Shown: piece after piece, positions 5,249-6,762 of the stretch
How the letters are laid out: every line of letters starts with the position of its first letter
Position numbering within the stretch: the stretch's first letter is position 1
Assembly: GCA_028290225.1 (NCBI GenBank)
Contig: JAQGKH010000168.1
Span: 1 to 6,762, forward strand
Reading direction: 5' to 3'
DNA length: 6,762 bases
Origin: Devosia sp.
GTDB lineage: Bacteria; Pseudomonadota; Alphaproteobacteria; Rhizobiales; Devosiaceae
Made by a program: the position numbers and the translations under genes
The notes under the pieces: generated by a model
What the model was told of the DNA's origin: nothing
Databases searched by the model: none
What the model saw: only the letters and a program-made list of their open reading frames with translations

Positions 5249-6762
5249 ATGCTGCTCGATGACAAAAAGGCCAGACCAGCGAAGGGACGCGCCCCGGTGA
5301 CTGGTCAGGCGGTTCCAGCACCCGAGACGCGTGGCGTTGCGGACGAGCGGCTGTTCGCGCTGGCGGCTAACCGCATTGCGATCGAAGGGGTGATGCCCGA
5401 GATTGACGGCGGGCGCTTTCCAGCCAAGTCGGTGGTCGGCGAGCCGGTCTTGATCGAGGCCGACATTTTCGGTGACGGGCACGAAACCATCGACGCGGCA
5501 TTGTTGTACCGGCCGGCGGGGACCCAAACCTGGCTGGAACAACCCATGGAGTTCGTCGAGAATGATCGCTGGAGCACCAGCGTTACCTTTCTCGAGAACC
5601 GGCTGTACGAATTCACCCTGGCTGGATGGCGTGACCTTTATGGCACCTGGCGCAAGGAGATCGCCAAGAAGCACGCCGCGGGGATCAATATCGGTCTGGA
5701 ACTCGAGGAAGGACGCCGCCTGCTCGATGCGACCCAAAGCTCGCAGCGGGCTGGCGATGCGGACAAGCGGGAACTGGCTGGGGTGCTCCAGGCTTTTGGG
5801 GCGCTGCAAAGCGATCCCGAGCGGCTGGGCCTGCTGAGTTCCGACGCCGTGGCGGCGGTGATGAAGCGGGCGGCGGTGCGTACCAATTTCAGCCGGTATG
5901 AGCGGGTGCTGGAGATTTTCGTTGATCGCAAGGTCGCGGCATTCGGCGCCTGGTACGAGTTGTTTCCGCGCTCGCAGTCGGGCGACCCGGGGCGGCATGG
6001 CACGTTCGACGATGTGATTACGCGCCTGCCCTATATCCGCGACCTCGGCTTCGATGTGCTGTATTTTCCGCCCATCCATCCGATCGGGCAGACCAACAAG
6101 AAGGGCAAGAACAACAGCCTGACCCCGGCGCCCGAGGATCCCGGCAGCCCCTATGCCATTGGTTCGGCTGATGGCGGGCATGAGGCGATCGAGCCCAAGC
6201 TCGGGACCTTCGAGGATTTCGACCGGCTGGTGCGCGCGGCAGCGGACCATGGCCTGGAGATCGCCCTCGATTTTGCCATTCAATGCTCCCCCGATCACCC
6301 GTGGATCAAGTCGCACCCGGAATGGTTCGATTGGCGACCCGACGGCTCGATCAAATATGCCGAGAACCCGCCCAAGAAGTACGAGGACATCGTCAATGTC
6401 CACTTCTACCGCGATGCACTGCCCAACCTCTGGTACGAACTGCGCGATATCGTGCTGCTGTGGGTGGAGCACGGCGTGCGAATCTTCCGGGTGGACAATC
6501 CGCACACCAAGCCGTTCCCCTTCTGGGAATGGCTGATCTCGGAAGTGCGGGCCAAGGACCCGGGGGTGATCTTCCTCTCGGAAGCCTTCACCCGGCCCAA
6601 GGTGATGAAGCGGCTGGCCAAGGTCGGCTTCAGCCAGAGCTATTCATACTTCACCTGGCGCAATGTGAAGTGGGAACTGGAGCAGTACCTGACCGAGCTG
6701 ACCCAGGAAGAATGCCGGCACTATATGCGCCCCAATTTCTTCACCACGACCCACGACATCAA
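5249..6762 (+). CDS. glgE: Alpha-1,4-glucan:maltose-1-phosphate maltosyltransferase GlgE (3' end outside window)
   Basis: The frame is open from the ATG at 5249 to the right edge, giving 504 complete codons. GlgE (GH13_3) transfers maltosyl units from maltose 1-phosphate to alpha-1,4-glucans in the cytoplasm. After about 40 probably disordered residues, the N-terminal domain begins with RIAIEGVMPEIDGGRFPAKS. The barrel starts near AWYELFPRS (Trp235), then come LYFPPIHPIG (about 271-280) and region I LDFAIQCSPDHPW (Asp341). Region II is FRVDNPHTKP with nucleophile Asp416. Region III is FLSEAFTRP with acid/base Glu445. Region IV is NFFTTTHDI with Asp503. The 29-residue Asp-to-Glu spacing matches Streptomyces GlgE (Asp394, Glu423). 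Region IV usually reads NTPD in GlgE, so TTHD is a variant. Members run to about 650-700 residues, so some 150-200 C-terminal residues are missing. The gene is divergent from malQ and starts after a modest ribosome binding site. Identification is very secure. Confidence 0.95.
   Translation, partial: MLLDDKKARPAKGRAPVTGQAVPAPETRGVADERLFALAANRIAIEGVMPEIDGGRFPAKSVVGEPVLIEADIFGDGHETIDAALLYRPAGTQTWLEQPMEFVENDRWSTSVTFLENRLYEFTLAGWRDLYGTWRKEIAKKHAAGINIGLELEEGRRLLDATQSSQRAGDADKRELAGVLQAFGALQSDPERLGLLSSDAVAAVMKRAAVRTNFSRYERVLEIFVDRKVAAFGAWYELFPRSQSGDPGRHGTFDDVITRLPYIRDLGFDVLYFPPIHPIGQTNKKGKNNSLTPAPEDPGSPYAIGSADGGHEAIEPKLGTFEDFDRLVRAAADHGLEIALDFAIQCSPDHPWIKSHPEWFDWRPDGSIKYAENPPKKYEDIVNVHFYRDALPNLWYELRDIVLLWVEHGVRIFRVDNPHTKPFPFWEWLISEVRAKDPGVIFLSEAFTRPKVMKRLAKVGFSQSYSYFTWRNVKWELEQYLTELTQEECRHYMRPNFFTTTHDI

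Noticed and set aside
5195..6505. A 436-codon open frame on the minus strand opposite glgE
   Set aside because: It is wholly antisense to an unmistakable GlgE with all catalytic motifs. Its translation has no recognisable domain. Long antisense frames are common in GC-rich genes.

Overview
The window reads as GC-rich chromosomal DNA from an alphaproteobacterium. It carries three large GH13/GH77-type alpha-glucan enzymes plus the 5' part of a DUF2161 nuclease-fold gene, a family I know mainly from Alphaproteobacteria. A Hyphomicrobiales host (for example a Devosia-like or rhizobial lineage) is a plausible inference, not something shown directly. I see no mobile element, tRNA, rRNA or CRISPR.

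Layout, left to right. (1) Bases 1-505, minus strand: 5' part of a DUF2161 / PD-(D/E)XK-fold gene running off the left edge. It has a perfect TATAAT -10 box in the 159-bp gap upstream, next to a hairpin that follows the neighbouring gene. (2) Bases 665-2731, minus: a complete 688-residue GH13 enzyme, best read as a maltose alpha-D-glucosyltransferase (trehalose synthase) of the short type without a maltokinase domain. (3) Bases 2732-2848: a 117-bp intercistronic gap with a perfect 9-bp-stem hairpin. (4) Bases 2849-5008, minus: malQ, 4-alpha-glucanotransferase, 719 residues, with a strong ribosome binding site that fixes its start. (5) Bases 5009-5248: a divergent control region with repeats. 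(6) Bases 5249 to the right edge, plus: glgE, alpha-1,4-glucan:maltose-1-phosphate maltosyltransferase. It is cut just after its third catalytic Asp.

Together the genes form part of a trehalose/maltose/alpha-glucan module. The trehalose synthase interconverts trehalose and maltose. A maltokinase (not in the window) would make maltose 1-phosphate. GlgE adds maltosyl units to linear alpha-1,4-glucan, and MalQ disproportionates maltodextrins. malQ and the treS-like gene run in one direction and are probably co-transcribed; glgE is divergent. In related gene clusters glgE is commonly followed by treS/maltokinase and glgB, so these are expected beyond the right edge but cannot be seen here.

Nothing here amounts to a wholly new system. 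The points most worth a second look are the intercistronic hairpin, the repeat cluster between the divergent operons, the TTTHD variant of the GlgE catalytic region IV, and the possible coexistence of two trehalose synthase types.
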